From NCBI RefSeq assembly GCF_003934285.1, contig NZ_RQWJ01000004.1:310001-374000 (forward strand): a stretch of 64,000 nt of DNA, in the 5' to 3' direction. Positions 44,319-53,180 of the stretch are shown one piece after another; positions within the stretch are counted from its first letter, which is position 1, and every line of letters starts with the position of its first letter. This DNA comes from Brevundimonas fluminis (GTDB lineage Bacteria > Pseudomonadota > Alphaproteobacteria > Caulobacterales > Caulobacteraceae). Under the pieces are notes generated by a model. The model was not told the origin of the DNA. It worked only from the letters and a program-made list of their open reading frames with translations, and did not search any database. Position numbers and translations under genes: made by a program.

Positions 44319-45295
44319 GCCCGGGCCTTGGTCCGCTCGAGATCGTTCAACGCGGACGCCAGCACCTCGCCGCGATCCAGGTTCAGGCCGGCCGCCCGGT
44401 CGGGCCACTCGGCCAGCCGGGTCCACAGATCCGCCCAGTCGGCGGCCCCCTCCCCGCCCGCCAGGGCGCGGTCGCGCACGGCGGCGGCCAGGTGATGCAT
44501 CATGTCGTCGAAGCGGGCCGCGCCCTCCTGCCCGCGCAGGGAGCCCTGCAGGGCCAGGCGCTCGGACCGGTCCAGCGGGCCGGGCGCCCCGACCCAGCGA
44601 CGCGCCAGCCGGTCGGCCGCCCGGGCGTCGTCGCCCACGGCCGCGAGCGCCGCGCCGGGCGATCCTCCCGACGCCGCCGCGACGGCCTGCGCCTCCGAGG
44701 CGTCCAGCCCGACGCGGTGCCGCAACATGTCGGCGACGGCGGCGTCCGTCCACGGCTTGAACACCAGACGACGACATCGCGAGCGGATCGTGGAGATCAG
44801 CCGGCCGGGCGCATGGCACACCAGCAGCAGCACGCCGTTGGGCGGGGGCTCCTCAAGGGTCTTCAGGATGGCGTTGGCGGCGTTGGCGTTCAGATCGTCG
44901 GCCGCGTCGATGACGGCGACGCGCCGTCCGGCCTGCGCCGGGCTCTTGGAGAAGAACTCGGGCAGGTCGCGCGCCTGGTCGACCGAGATGTTGCGCTTCG
45001 TCCGGCCACCCTCGACGGCGCGTTCCAGAACCAGCAGGTCCGGATGCGACTGGGCCGAGACCAGACGGCTGACCGGGTCCTCCGGCCGCGCCCCCAGAGG
45101 TCCCCGGGACGGGTCCGGCGCGGCGCCCAGCAGCCGTCGGGCCGCACGGTGGGCGAAGGTCGCCTTGCCGCGCCCTTCCGGTCCGCACAGCAGCCAGGCG
45201 TGGTGCAGCCGTCCTCGGTCAAGAGCGTCCAGGAAGGCGGTCTCGGCCTCGACGTCGGGCACGAGGTCGAACCGGTCGCGCGGGTGCTCGCTCAC
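44312..45295 (-). CDS. holB: DNA polymerase III delta-prime subunit
   Basis: Delta-prime is part of the clamp loader for the replicative polymerase. The 327-residue protein has an AAA+ start AWLLCGPEGRGKATFAHRAAR (P-loop with GKA in place of GKT/S, a common delta-prime feature, as it does not hydrolyse ATP), then ILKTLEEPPPNGVLLLVCHAPGRLISTIRSRCRRLVF, the sensor/SRC block. The GTG at 45295 overlaps tmk by four bases (GTGA). The C-terminal domain is helical. Partner subunits are outside the window. Confidence 0.93.
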   Translation of the reverse strand: MSEHPRDRFDLVPDVEAETAFLDALDRGRLHHAWLLCGPEGRGKATFAHRAARRLLGAAPDPSRGPLGARPEDPVSRLVSAQSHPDLLVLERAVEGGRTKRNISVDQARDLPEFFSKSPAQAGRRVAVIDAADDLNANAANAILKTLEEPPPNGVLLLVCHAPGRLISTIRSRCRRLVFKPWTDAAVADMLRHRVGLDASEAQAVAAASGGSPGAALAAVGDDARAADRLARRWVGAPGPLDRSERLALQGSLRGQEGAARFDDMMHHLAAAVRDRALAGGEGAADWADLWTRLAEWPDRAAGLNLDRGEVLASALNDLERTKARAC

Positions 45296-45918
45296 AGGCC
45301 CGCCGTCTCCACCGCCGCGCGCACGCGGGCGGCCACCGTTTCCACGTCGCCGTCGGCGTCGATCAGGCGGCATCGGTCCGGATGCGCGGCGGCGATCGTG
45401 CGAAAGGCCTCGGCCAGCCGGTCGTGGAACGCGCCGCCCTTGCCCTCGAAGCGGGTCTCCGCCGCCCCCCGGGCCAGCGCGCGCGACAGACCGCGCTCCG
45501 CCGGGAGGTCGAAGATCAGGGTCAGATCCGGCTGATCCGCGCCGACGACGGCCGAATCCAGCGACTCGACGAAGGCCGGGTCGACGCCGCCCGCCGCGCC
45601 CTGGTAGGCCCGCGTGGAATCGCTGAACCGATCGCAGACGACCCATTTGCCCGCCGCCAGGGCGGGGCGGATGACCGCGTTCAGGTGATCGTCGCGGGCC
45701 GCGAACATCAACAGGGTCTCGGTCATGGCGGACCAGTCGGCCGCGTCGCCCGAGACCACCAGCGCCCGGATGCGTTCGCCGCCGGGCGATCCGCCCGGCT
45801 CGCGCGTCAGGACGACCTCGTGGCCGCGTTCGCGCAGGACCTCGGCCAGCAGTCGGGCCTGGGTGGACTTGCCGGCCCCCTCCCCGCCTTCGAACGTGAT
45901 GAACCGACCGCGCGACAC
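45292..45918 (-). CDS. tmk: Thymidylate kinase
   Basis: Tmk phosphorylates dTMP to dTDP. The 208-residue protein has P-loop FEGGEGAGKSTQARLLAE (about residues 9-26), the DR(Y/F) motif CDRFSDSTRAYQGAAGG (substrate and ATP binding, about 99-115) and the RALARGAAETRFEGKGGAFHDR lid region with basic residues. The standard ATG is at 45918. It is part of the minus-strand rlpA - tmk - holB - tatD - MBL group, and links with thyA and folA elsewhere in the window in dTTP supply. Confidence 0.97.
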   Translation of the reverse strand: MSRGRFITFEGGEGAGKSTQARLLAEVLRERGHEVVLTREPGGSPGGERIRALVVSGDAADWSAMTETLLMFAARDDHLNAVIRPALAAGKWVVCDRFSDSTRAYQGAAGGVDPAFVESLDSAVVGADQPDLTLIFDLPAERGLSRALARGAAETRFEGKGGAFHDRLAEAFRTIAAAHPDRCRLIDADGDVETVAARVRAAVETAGL

Positions 45919-45964
45919 CGGTCCTGTATGGCGGGCGCGGGCGGCGCGGCCAAGGCCCGCGACG

Positions 45965-46546
45965 TCAGAAAGCCGGGCTTTCCCCAGCGGCTTCGACGAC
46001 CCGCGCCAGAACCTCGAACCCGGCTTCGGCCGCCGCGCGCTCGCGGCCCAATCGCGGCGCCCGTCCCAGGTAGCGCACCCGCACGCGGCCGACGCCGCGG
46101 TCCAGCAGTCCCAGCTCCCGCGCGGCGCCCCGCGACAGGTCGATGATCCGCCCGTCCACGAACGGCCCCCGGTCGTTGACGCGCAGGACCGCGCTCCGCC
46201 CGTTCTCGAGATTGGTCACCTCGACGAGCCCCGGCAGCGGCAGCGTCGTGTGCGCCGCGGTGAGGGCGTTCATGTCGAAGATCTCGCCCGTCGCCGTCGG
46301 GCGTCCGTCGAAGCGGTCGCCGTACCAGGAGGCCATGCCGACCTCCTCGTAGTCCGGGTCCTCCCGCGGGTGATACCAGCGCCCGCGGATCTGATAGGGC
46401 CGCATCGTCCCGCCGACGATCGGCGCGGGATCCCGCACCACGGGCGCGTTCGGCCCCCGGTTCGGGCCCATCCCCATCAGGGCGCACCCGGACGCCAGCG
46501 GCCCGATCGCCGCGAGCGTGAGAAGTCGAAGCGCCCTGCCCTGCAT
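45965..46546 (-). CDS. rlpA: RlpA-family septal ring lipoprotein (double-psi beta-barrel)
   Basis: RlpA proteins are outer-membrane lipoproteins, some of which are lytic transglycosylases for naked glycan at the septum. The 193-residue protein has a lipobox (ASGC, near residue 21), the double-psi barrel core EVGMASWYGDRFDGRPTATGEIFD, LPLPGLVEVTNLENGRSAVLRVNDRGPFVDGRIIDLSRGAARELGL and no C-terminal SPOR domain, so septal targeting through SPOR is missing. It lies 46 bases upstream of tmk. Confidence 0.9.
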   Translation of the reverse strand: MQGRALRLLTLAAIGPLASGCALMGMGPNRGPNAPVVRDPAPIVGGTMRPYQIRGRWYHPREDPDYEEVGMASWYGDRFDGRPTATGEIFDMNALTAAHTTLPLPGLVEVTNLENGRSAVLRVNDRGPFVDGRIIDLSRGAARELGLLDRGVGRVRVRYLGRAPRLGRERAAAEAGFEVLARVVEAAGESPAF

Positions 46547-46593
46547 GGTCCGGCAGGATGCGGCCCGACCGTTTGAACCTGGTTAACGGGAGA

Positions 46594-47151
46594 TCACCCC
46601 GCGTGCCGCCCTTCGCAGAACTCCTCGACCATCTTCGCGCAGAAGGCGGGCAGATCGTCGGGATTGCGGGAGGTGACCAGACCGTCGTCCACCACGACTT
46701 CCTCGTCGACCCACGTCGCCCCCGCATTTGATAGGTCGGACTTCAGCGACGGCCACGACGTCACCCGGCGGCCTTCCACGCCGCCGGCGTCGATCAGGGT
46801 CCAGGGACCATGACAGATCGCCGCGATCGGCTTGGACGCGTCCACGAAATCGCGGACGAAGGCGACCGCCTCGTCCTCCAGCCTCAGGGCGTCGGGGTTG
46901 ATGACGCCGCCCGGCAGGACCAGCCCGTCGTAGTCGTCCGAAGACGCCTCCGACAGGGTGCGGTCCACCGGCGTCCGGTCGCCCTTGTCGTGATGGTTAA
47001 ACCCCTGGATCGACCCGGATTTCGGCGAGACCACCTCCACCTCGGCGCCCGCCGCCTTCAGCGCCTCGACCGGCCGGGTCAGTTCGACCTGTTCGAACCC
47101 GTCGGTGGCCAGGACGGCGATCTTCTTTCCGGTCAATTTGCCTTGGGTCAT
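46594..47151 (-). CDS. DJ-1/PfpI family protein (type 1 glutamine amidotransferase-like)
   Basis: PfpI-like proteins include deglycase/chaperone and stress proteins related to glutamine amidotransferases. The 185-residue product has [34 protein letters not shown] at the start, [15 protein letters not shown] and the nucleophile elbow [14 protein letters not shown] (Cys about residue 107). The ATG at 47151 is chosen over an upstream frame that crosses tRNA-Ser. It is separate from the rlpA operon by 47 bases. Reaction is unknown for this member. Confidence 0.9.
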   Translation of the reverse strand: MTQGKLTGKKIAVLATDGFEQVELTRPVEALKAAGAEVEVVSPKSGSIQGFNHHDKGDRTPVDRTLSEASSDDYDGLVLPGGVINPDALRLEDEAVAFVRDFVDASKPIAAICHGPWTLIDAGGVEGRRVTSWPSLKSDLSNAGATWVDEEVVVDDGLVTSRNPDDLPAFCAKMVEEFCEGRHAG

Positions 47152-47209
47152 GCAGCGCTCCTCTGCTGACGCGAAGAGAAGCCGCGACGGCCGAGGGCGT
47201 TCCGGAAAA

Positions 47210-47299
47210 TGGCGGACAGGGTGGGATTCGAACCCACGGTGGGCTTCCACCCACGGCGGTTTTCAAGACCGCTGCCTTAAACCACTCGGCCACCTGTCC
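47210..47299 (-). tRNA. tRNA-Ser (anticodon TGA)
   Basis: The acceptor GGACAGG pairs with CCTGTCC. The anticodon stem GCGGT/ACCGC with loop CTTGAAA gives anticodon TGA (reads UCA). There is a long variable arm GTGGGTGGAAGCCCACC and T-arm GTGGG-TTCGAAT-CCCAC. Discriminator G and CCA are encoded. Length 90. Confidence 0.96.
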
Positions 47300-47339
47300 G
47301 GTCGCCGGCCAGGCGGGTGGCTGGAGGGCCGGAGGGATC

Positions 47340-47431
47340 TGGCGGAGACGGAGGGATTCGAACCCTCGGTACCGGTTACCCGGTACGACGATTTAGCAAA
47401 CCGTTGCCTTCAGCCACTCGGCCACGTCTCC
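47340..47431 (-). tRNA. tRNA-Ser (anticodon GCT)
   Basis: The acceptor GGAGACG pairs with CGTCTCC. The anticodon loop TTGCTAA gives anticodon GCT (reads AGC/AGU). The long variable arm (TACCGGGTAACCGGTA) and T-arm GAGGG-TTCGAAT-CCCTC are complete. Discriminator G and CCA are encoded. Length 92. It is 41 bases from the tRNA-Ser(TGA). Confidence 0.96.
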
Positions 47432-47501
47432 GGCAGACGGCGTCGATAGCGGAGGCGCGCGGGCGGCGCAACCGGCCCATTCCGGCAGGAGCATTAAGGG
47501 G

Positions 47502-49115
47502 ATGGTCAGTCCCGATGTGACAGGGTTCGGCGACCCTGGAACCGGACCGACGGCCCGAATGACCCCGACCGCCGCCCTGCTCTCTCCCGCCGAACCGGAC
47601 GACGCCGTCGCCGGGCCGTCGCTCGACGCCCGCGGCCTTCGCGAGATGGCGGAACGCGGCTTGGGCGAGGGGGCCGCCCGGCGAGGCCCCTTCCGCCCCG
47701 AAGTCTGGCTCAATGCACGCCAGCGGCACGCGGCGCGGCTGGCCGCCCACTACTTCCGCGCCATCGACGTCTCCGTGGTGTTGGCCGTGACCCTGCTGTG
47801 CGCCTGGGCCGGCTCGCCCACGGACCTGGCGCAGGCCACCGTGGCCGAGGCCGCGCCCTTCGGCGCCGGCGCCCTCGTGCTGCTGGCGCTGCTCAGATCG
47901 CTCGATCTGTACAGATTTCCTTCCGGCCGGCCCGCCGTGATGCATCTGGGGGCCCTGGCCGGGGTCGCCGCCGCGTCGACGCTGGTCGCGGTCGCCCTGG
48001 CCGTCGCGCTGGGCGGCGGCCCCCTCTCCGCCCTCGTCGTGTGGGGCGGCGTGTCGCTGGCGTCGCTCTACGGACTGCACCTCGTCTGGCTGGATCGGGT
48101 GGGCGCATGGCGTCGCTCGGGCGCCCTGACGCCCAACGTCGTCGTGGTCGGCGCGACGCGACATGCCGAGGCGCTGATCCGGGCCGCGCTGGAGCGGCGC
48201 GACGTCAACGTGCTGGGCGTGTTCGACGACCGTCTGGCCCGCAGCCCCGACGCCGTCGAGGGCGTCCCGGTGCTGGGCGATTCCGGGGCCCTCCTGAGTC
48301 ACCGCATCCTGCCCTTCGTCGACCGCATCATGGTGGCCATCGATCCGAAGGCGGAGGCGCGTGTCCGGCACCTCATGGGCCGTCTGGGAAGCCTGCCGAA
48401 CGAGGTGACCCTGCTGGTCGATCCCGTCCGCCCCGGCGACCGCGAGGACGCCCTGAATCGCCTCGCCGACAGCCGGCTGGCGCCGCTGAACGGCCGCAAG
48501 GACGACGACCGGCGCGCCTTCAACAAGCGGCTGCTGGACCTGACGGTCGGGGGACTCGCCTTCCTCGCGCTCCTGCCGGTGATGGCCCTGATCGCCGCGC
48601 TGGTGAAGCTGGACAGTCCCGGCCCCGCCCTGTTCCGCCAGCGCCGGCACGGCTTCAATCAGGAAGAGATCGTCGTCTGGAAATTCCGGACCATGAAGCA
48701 TGCCAGCGCCGACGCCACGGCCAGCCGGCAGGTGACCCACGACGACGACCGCATCACCCGGCTGGGCCGGATCCTGCGCTCCACCAGCCTCGACGAGCTG
48801 CCGCAGTTGCTGAACGTCCTGACCGGCGAGATGAGCCTGGTCGGCCCCCGTCCTCACGCCGTCGGCATGAAGACCGGCCAGGTCGAGTCCGCGCGGCTGG
48901 TGGCCGACTACGCCCATCGCCACCGCATCAAGCCGGGCATGACGGGCTGGGCCGCCATCAAGGGCTCCCGCGGCCCGCTTCACTCCGCCCAGGACGTGCG
49001 CCGCCGCGTCCAGCTGGACGTCGAATACGTCGAACGCCAGTCGGTCTGGCTGGATCTTTGGATCATGCTCGTCACGGTCCCGGTCCTGCTCGGCGACCGC
49101 GCCGCGGTGCGCTGA
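47502..49115 (+). CDS. hfsE: Initiating sugar-phosphate transferase of polysaccharide synthesis (HfsE-like)
   Basis: Polyprenyl-phosphate sugar-phosphate transferases attach the first sugar to undecaprenyl phosphate. The 537-residue protein has several N-terminal membrane helices (about 85-210), a nucleotide-binding-like middle ([18 protein letters not shown]) and the C-terminal transferase core: [26 protein letters not shown], then [45 protein letters not shown] and [15 protein letters not shown]. It starts a plus-strand group with a flippase and two glycosyltransferases. The symbol rests on cluster likeness to Caulobacter holdfast genes; a different polymer is possible. Confidence 0.8.
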   Translation: MVSPDVTGFGDPGTGPTARMTPTAALLSPAEPDDAVAGPSLDARGLREMAERGLGEGAARRGPFRPEVWLNARQRHAARLAAHYFRAIDVSVVLAVTLLCAWAGSPTDLAQATVAEAAPFGAGALVLLALLRSLDLYRFPSGRPAVMHLGALAGVAAASTLVAVALAVALGGGPLSALVVWGGVSLASLYGLHLVWLDRVGAWRRSGALTPNVVVVGATRHAEALIRAALERRDVNVLGVFDDRLARSPDAVEGVPVLGDSGALLSHRILPFVDRIMVAIDPKAEARVRHLMGRLGSLPNEVTLLVDPVRPGDREDALNRLADSRLAPLNGRKDDDRRAFNKRLLDLTVGGLAFLALLPVMALIAALVKLDSPGPALFRQRRHGFNQEEIVVWKFRTMKHASADATASRQVTHDDDRITRLGRILRSTSLDELPQLLNVLTGEMSLVGPRPHAVGMKTGQVESARLVADYAHRHRIKPGMTGWAAIKGSRGPLHSAQDVRRRVQLDVEYVERQSVWLDLWIMLVTVPVLLGDRAAVR

Positions 49116-49116
49116 C

Positions 49117-50568
49117 GTGTTCTGGCGGGGCGTCTGGGGCTATCTTCCGGCCAACGTCGTGCAGGGCGTGGTCGGCTTCCTGGCCATCGTCCTGTTCACG
49201 CGCCTAATGTCGCCGGAAGAGTTCGGCCGCTACGCGCTCGCCTTCTCCGTCTTCACCCTCGCCCACGTCGCCGTCTTCACCTGGCTGGAGGCGGCCATGG
49301 CGCGCTTCTGGGCCGCGTCGAAGCCGGGCGCCGACCTGCAGGGGCATTTCGCGGGTCTGTACCGGACCGCCCTGCTGCTGACCGCGGCCTTCGTGCCTCT
49401 GGCCCTGCTCGCCGTCTGGCTCTGGCCCGCCGATCCTCTCTTCCGCATCGCCGTCGCGGTCGGTCTGATGGGCTGTCCGGTCCGTTGCCTCGTCAAGCTG
49501 GCGCAGGAGCGGCTGCGGGCGGAGGGCGAGGTTTCGAAATCCGCCGGCATCGACATGACGGTGACCGCCGCGGGTCTGCTGATCGGCGTCGGGTTCGCGC
49601 TCGGCGGCGCCGGCGGCGCGGCGCCCCTGCTGGGACTCGGCCTCGGCCCGCTGCTGGTCCTGCCGTTCGTTTTCCCGGGCGAATGGCGACGGGGACGCGG
49701 CGCGAGGCTCGATCCCACAAGGATGCGCGCCTACGCGGCTTACGGCTATCCGATCGCCGCGTCGCTGGCCCTGACCGTGGTCCTCGCTTCCACGGACCGC
49801 TTCCTGCTGGCCGTCTTCCTCGACGAGGCCGCCGTCGGCGCCTATCACGCCGGCTATTCGATCGCGAACAGGACGCTGGACGTGCTGTTCCTCTGGCTCG
49901 GCACGGCGGGGCAACCGGCGCTGGTCATGGCGCTGGAGCGCGGCGGGCGCGACCGACTGACGACCGCCGCCCGGGAGCAGCTCTCGACCTTTCTGCTGAT
50001 AGGCCTGCCCGCAGCCGCGGGGGTCGCCCTGGTCGCCCGGCCGCTGGCGCAGGTGCTGATCGGCGAGGACCTGCGCGCCGACGCGGTCACGGTGACGCCG
50101 TGGATCGCCCTGTCGGCCCTGCTCTACGGCCTCACCGCCTACTACTTCGGGCAGGCCTTCACGCTCGGGCGCAAGACGACGGCGCTGCTGGGGGCCATGG
50201 CGATCCCCGCGCTGTTCAACGTCGTCCTCAACCTCATCCTCGTTCCCCGCTTCGGTCTCATCGGCGCGGCCTGGGCCACCACGGCGAGCTTCGGCATCGG
50301 CCTTGTCGCCACGCTGGCCCTGGGCCGTCGCGTCCTGCCCCTGCCCATGGCCTGGGAATCCCTGGCCCGCTGCGGCCTGGCGACGGCCGGCATGGCCGTC
50401 GTCGTGGCCGCGCTCCCGGCCATCGGGGGCTTCCCCGAACTGATCCTGAAGGCCGGCGCCGGCGGGGCCGTCTACGCCGCCCTGGCCCTGACGCTCAATG
50501 CGGCCGGCGTGCGCGACGTCGCCCTGTCCCTGATCGAACGGCGCAAGCGGGCGAGGGCGACGGCATGA
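49117..50568 (+). CDS. hfsF: Wzx-type polysaccharide flippase (HfsF-like)
   Basis: Wzx flippases move lipid-linked repeat units across the inner membrane. The 483-residue protein has about 12-14 hydrophobic helices, beginning with GYLPANVVQGVVGFLAIVLFTRLMSPEEFGRYALAFSVF, the typical opening of the MOP/polysaccharide transport family, and later AVGAYHAGYSIANRTLDVLFLWLGTAGQPALV. The GTG at 49117 lies one base past hfsE. The stop overlaps the next ATG by four bases. Confidence 0.8.
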   Translation: MFWRGVWGYLPANVVQGVVGFLAIVLFTRLMSPEEFGRYALAFSVFTLAHVAVFTWLEAAMARFWAASKPGADLQGHFAGLYRTALLLTAAFVPLALLAVWLWPADPLFRIAVAVGLMGCPVRCLVKLAQERLRAEGEVSKSAGIDMTVTAAGLLIGVGFALGGAGGAAPLLGLGLGPLLVLPFVFPGEWRRGRGARLDPTRMRAYAAYGYPIAASLALTVVLASTDRFLLAVFLDEAAVGAYHAGYSIANRTLDVLFLWLGTAGQPALVMALERGGRDRLTTAAREQLSTFLLIGLPAAAGVALVARPLAQVLIGEDLRADAVTVTPWIALSALLYGLTAYYFGQAFTLGRKTTALLGAMAIPALFNVVLNLILVPRFGLIGAAWATTASFGIGLVATLALGRRVLPLPMAWESLARCGLATAGMAVVVAALPAIGGFPELILKAGAGGAVYAALALTLNAAGVRDVALSLIERRKRARATA

Positions 50569-51494
50569 GCCCCCGCGCGCGCATCGACGACAACGCCGCC
50601 TGGGGCCGGGCTTCGCCCCGTCTGTCGGTCCTCATCCCCTTCCTGCGCGACGACCCTTCACGGCTGATCGAGGCCCTGTCCGCCGTCCCGACGCCGGGCG
50701 CGGAACTGGTCCTGCTCGACGACGGCACCGGCGACGCGGATCTGGGCGAGCGCCTCAAGACCCGGGCCGGCGCCCTTCCCTTGCCGGTCCGCCTGATCAC
50801 CCTGCCCGCCAACGAGGGACGGTCGCGCGGACGCAACCGGCTCGCGCAGGCGGCGCGGGGCCGGCATCTGCTGTTCCTCGATTCCGACATGCTGCCGGAC
50901 GCGCCGACGTTCCTGTCGGACTGGCTGGCCCTGATCGACGCGGAGGATCCGGCCGTCGCCTTCGGCGGCTTCTCCCTGAAGCAGGCGCCGACCGACCCGC
51001 GCTTCGCCGTGCACCGGGCGATGGCCGAACGCTCCGAGACGCTGGACGCCGCCGCGCGGTCGCTGGCGCCCGAGAAGTACGTCTACACCTCCAACCTGCT
51101 GGTCCGCCGCGACGTGTTCGACGCCGAGGCCTTCGACCCCGCCTTCACCGGATGGGGCTGGGAGGACGTGGAATGGGCCATGCGCGCGTCGCGCCGCTGG
51201 TCCGTGCGGCACGTGGACGTGCCGGCCACGCACATGGGTCTGGACGAGACCGCCGCCCTCGCCGGCAAGTACGAGCAGTCGGCAGCCAATTTCGCGCGGG
51301 TCGTCGATCGCCATTTCGACGTGGTCTCGACCTACCCCAGCTATCGCGCCGCCCGCCGGCTCAAGCGCGTGCCGGGACTCGGAATGATCCGGCCATGGTT
51401 CCGGCGGCTGGCGCTCAGCGAGGCCGCGCCCGTCTCCGTCCGCGCCTTCTCCCTGCGCCTCTACCGCGCCGCCCTCTACGCGGATCGGGTGTGA
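50565..51494 (+). CDS. GT-A family 2 glycosyltransferase with C-terminal galactosyltransferase-like domain
   Basis: The 309-residue enzyme starts RLSVLIPFLRDDPSRLIEAL, has LVLLDDGTGDADL, ANEGRSRGRNRLAQAARGRHLLFLDSDML (DxD-type nucleotide-sugar site), and the closing FDPAFTGWGWEDVEWAMRA typical of a beta-galactosyltransferase/chondroitin-like acceptor region. It should add a sugar to the lipid-linked repeat unit. Sugar donor and linkage are unknown. It overlaps hfsF by four bases and is followed one base later by another glycosyltransferase. Confidence 0.82.
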   Translation: MSPRARIDDNAAWGRASPRLSVLIPFLRDDPSRLIEALSAVPTPGAELVLLDDGTGDADLGERLKTRAGALPLPVRLITLPANEGRSRGRNRLAQAARGRHLLFLDSDMLPDAPTFLSDWLALIDAEDPAVAFGGFSLKQAPTDPRFAVHRAMAERSETLDAAARSLAPEKYVYTSNLLVRRDVFDAEAFDPAFTGWGWEDVEWAMRASRRWSVRHVDVPATHMGLDETAALAGKYEQSAANFARVVDRHFDVVSTYPSYRAARRLKRVPGLGMIRPWFRRLALSEAAPVSVRAFSLRLYRAALYADRV

Positions 51495-51495
51495 C

Positions 51496-52446
51496 GTGGC
51501 CCGCGTCGCCGTCGTCATCCCCACCCTGCGTCGCCCGGACAGCCTGGCCCGCGCGCTGCGCTCGACCTTCGCCCAGACCGGTCTTGAAGGGCACGAGGTC
51601 GAGGTCGTCGTGGTCGACAACGATCCTGCGGGCGCCGCCGCCGATCCCGTCAGGACCCTTCGCCCCGTCAGCCCGTTTCCGCTGACCTACGTCGCCGCGC
51701 CCCGCCCCGGCGTCGCGACGGCCCGGAACGCGGGCCTCGCGGCCACGACGGCCCCGCTGATCGCCTTCCTCGACGACGATCAGGAAGCCGCGGCCGGCTG
51801 GCTGGCGGCCCTGCTGTCGGCACAGGCGAGGACGGGCGCCGACGTGGTCTTCGGCCCCATCACCGGCGTGGCCGAGGGCGCACCGGAGTGGGCGCGGGCT
51901 CACCTCGACGCCTTCTTCGGTCGCGAAGGCCCCGACCACGACCGTCTGATCGACAAGCCCTGGGGCTGCGGCAACGCCCTGCTGGTCCGCGCCACCGCCC
52001 TGCCCGGCGACGCGCCCTTCGACGTCGCCGCCGACGAGCTGGGCGGAGAGGACGACGCCCTGTTCGCCCGGGTAAAGGCCGCCGGCGGCCGCTTCGGCTG
52101 GGCGGCAAGGGCGCGGGTGTCCGAGATCGCTCCGCCCCACCGCGCCACCATGGCCTACGCCCTGCGCCGCGCCTTCGCCTACGGTCAGGGTCCGAGCCAG
52201 GAGGCCCGCGCGCGCGGCGACTGGCCGGGTCTCCTCGGGTGGATGGCCGTCGGGGCCGTGCAGACCGCCGTCTGGGCCGCCGCGTCGGCCGGCCTGTGGC
52301 TGCTGCGCCGCCCGTCGCGCGCCCGGGCCATGGACCGAGCCGCCCGCGGCCTCGGCAAGGTGCTGTGGGCGCCGCTGTTCGAACCCAGATTCTATGGCGC
52401 CCGGGAGCTGGCCCGGCTGGAGCGCGTCAGCCGGTCAGACGGCTGA
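51496..52446 (+). CDS. Family 2 glycosyltransferase (HfsG-like)
   Basis: The 316-residue protein is a GT2 enzyme: VAVVIPTLRRPDSLARALRSTFAQ, VVVVDNDPAG, ATARNAGLAATTAPLIAFLDDDQEAAAGWLAAL (DDD nucleotide-sugar site) and GGEDDALFARVKAAGGRFGWAARA (catalytic ED motif). A C-terminal hydrophobic stretch (AVGAVQTAVWAAASAGLWLL) may anchor it to the membrane. The GTG at 51496 is one base past the previous stop. Its end overlaps the convergent P-loop gene by 20 bases. An HfsG role is possible but not shown. Confidence 0.8.
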   Translation: MARVAVVIPTLRRPDSLARALRSTFAQTGLEGHEVEVVVVDNDPAGAAADPVRTLRPVSPFPLTYVAAPRPGVATARNAGLAATTAPLIAFLDDDQEAAAGWLAALLSAQARTGADVVFGPITGVAEGAPEWARAHLDAFFGREGPDHDRLIDKPWGCGNALLVRATALPGDAPFDVAADELGGEDDALFARVKAAGGRFGWAARARVSEIAPPHRATMAYALRRAFAYGQGPSQEARARGDWPGLLGWMAVGAVQTAVWAAASAGLWLLRRPSRARAMDRAARGLGKVLWAPLFEPRFYGARELARLERVSRSDG

Positions 52447-53128
52447 GGAAGCCGGGCGGCTTCCAGGCGGTGCGGTTCAGCACCACGCCGGCGATGCGGC
52501 CGCCGACGGCCTCGATCTCCTGGCGCAGCGCCGAAGCCTCGTCGGCGCCTGTGGATTCCGCCGCCACGACCAGCACGACCGCGTCCGCGAGCGGCGCGAG
52601 GACCAGCGCCGTGTCCGAGCGCTCGGCCGCCGGGCAGTCGACGACCACGATCTCGGCGTGTGGGCGGAGCGCGTTCCAGTAGGCCGGATCCGGCGAGGCC
52701 TCGACGCGCTGGCCGACCCGGATCGCCTCGGCGGCGAAGCGCGACACCCAGAGCCGTCCCCCGAGGCAGGACCGCGCCGTCAGCAGACGCGCCGGCGGCA
52801 CGATCCGGCCGTCCCGGCTCTTCGCCGGGGGATGGACGTCGAAGAAGCACGAGCCGTCGGGCGAGGCGAACGCGGGACGGCTCAGGGTCCCGAACCGGTC
52901 GGGCGCCGCCGCCACGGCCTCCTGCTGGCCGGGCTGGTCCAGATCGGCGTCGATCAGCCAGACCGGCCGGCGCGCGCGGACCGCCGCCAGCCGCGCATAC
53001 TCGCGCGAGACGGTCGAGGCGCCCTCCCCCGACAGGGCCGAGACGATCAGCACCATGCGGCCGCCGCGCGCGGGCGCGGGGCCGAGGGCGGACCACAGGG
53101 CGGCCATCTCGGAGGTCAGGTCGATCAT
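52427..53128 (-). CDS. hfsB: CpsD/CapB-like P-loop protein with degenerate Walker A (HfsB-like)
   Basis: Cytosolic partner of the Wzz-like chain-length protein, related to bacterial tyrosine kinases. The 233-residue product has MVLIVSALSGEGASTVSREYA, where Walker A lysine of GEGKST is replaced by Ala. It has a Walker A-prime-like VWLIDADLDQPGQQ and Walker B-like IVVVDCPAA. No Tyr cluster is seen at the C-terminus (ends PPGFLSRLTG). Loss of the lysine and Tyr tail argues against kinase activity; a structural regulator is more likely. The ATG at 53128 or GTG at 53152 may be used. Directly downstream of the copolymerase gene. Confidence 0.78.
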   Translation of the reverse strand: MIDLTSEMAALWSALGPAPARGGRMVLIVSALSGEGASTVSREYARLAAVRARRPVWLIDADLDQPGQQEAVAAAPDRFGTLSRPAFASPDGSCFFDVHPPAKSRDGRIVPPARLLTARSCLGGRLWVSRFAAEAIRVGQRVEASPDPAYWNALRPHAEIVVVDCPAAERSDTALVLAPLADAVVLVVAAESTGADEASALRQEIEAVGGRIAGVVLNRTAWKPPGFLSRLTG

Positions 53129-53180
53129 CGAATCGCTGGAACGCTCGCGCACGACGCGAAGGCTAACACGCCCTGCCCGT

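Noticed and set aside
47105-47449. Plus-strand ORF across the two tRNA-Ser genes
   Set aside because: It translates the antisense of two complete tRNAs and intergenic DNA (text such as FEPSVPVTRYD), a well-known artefact.
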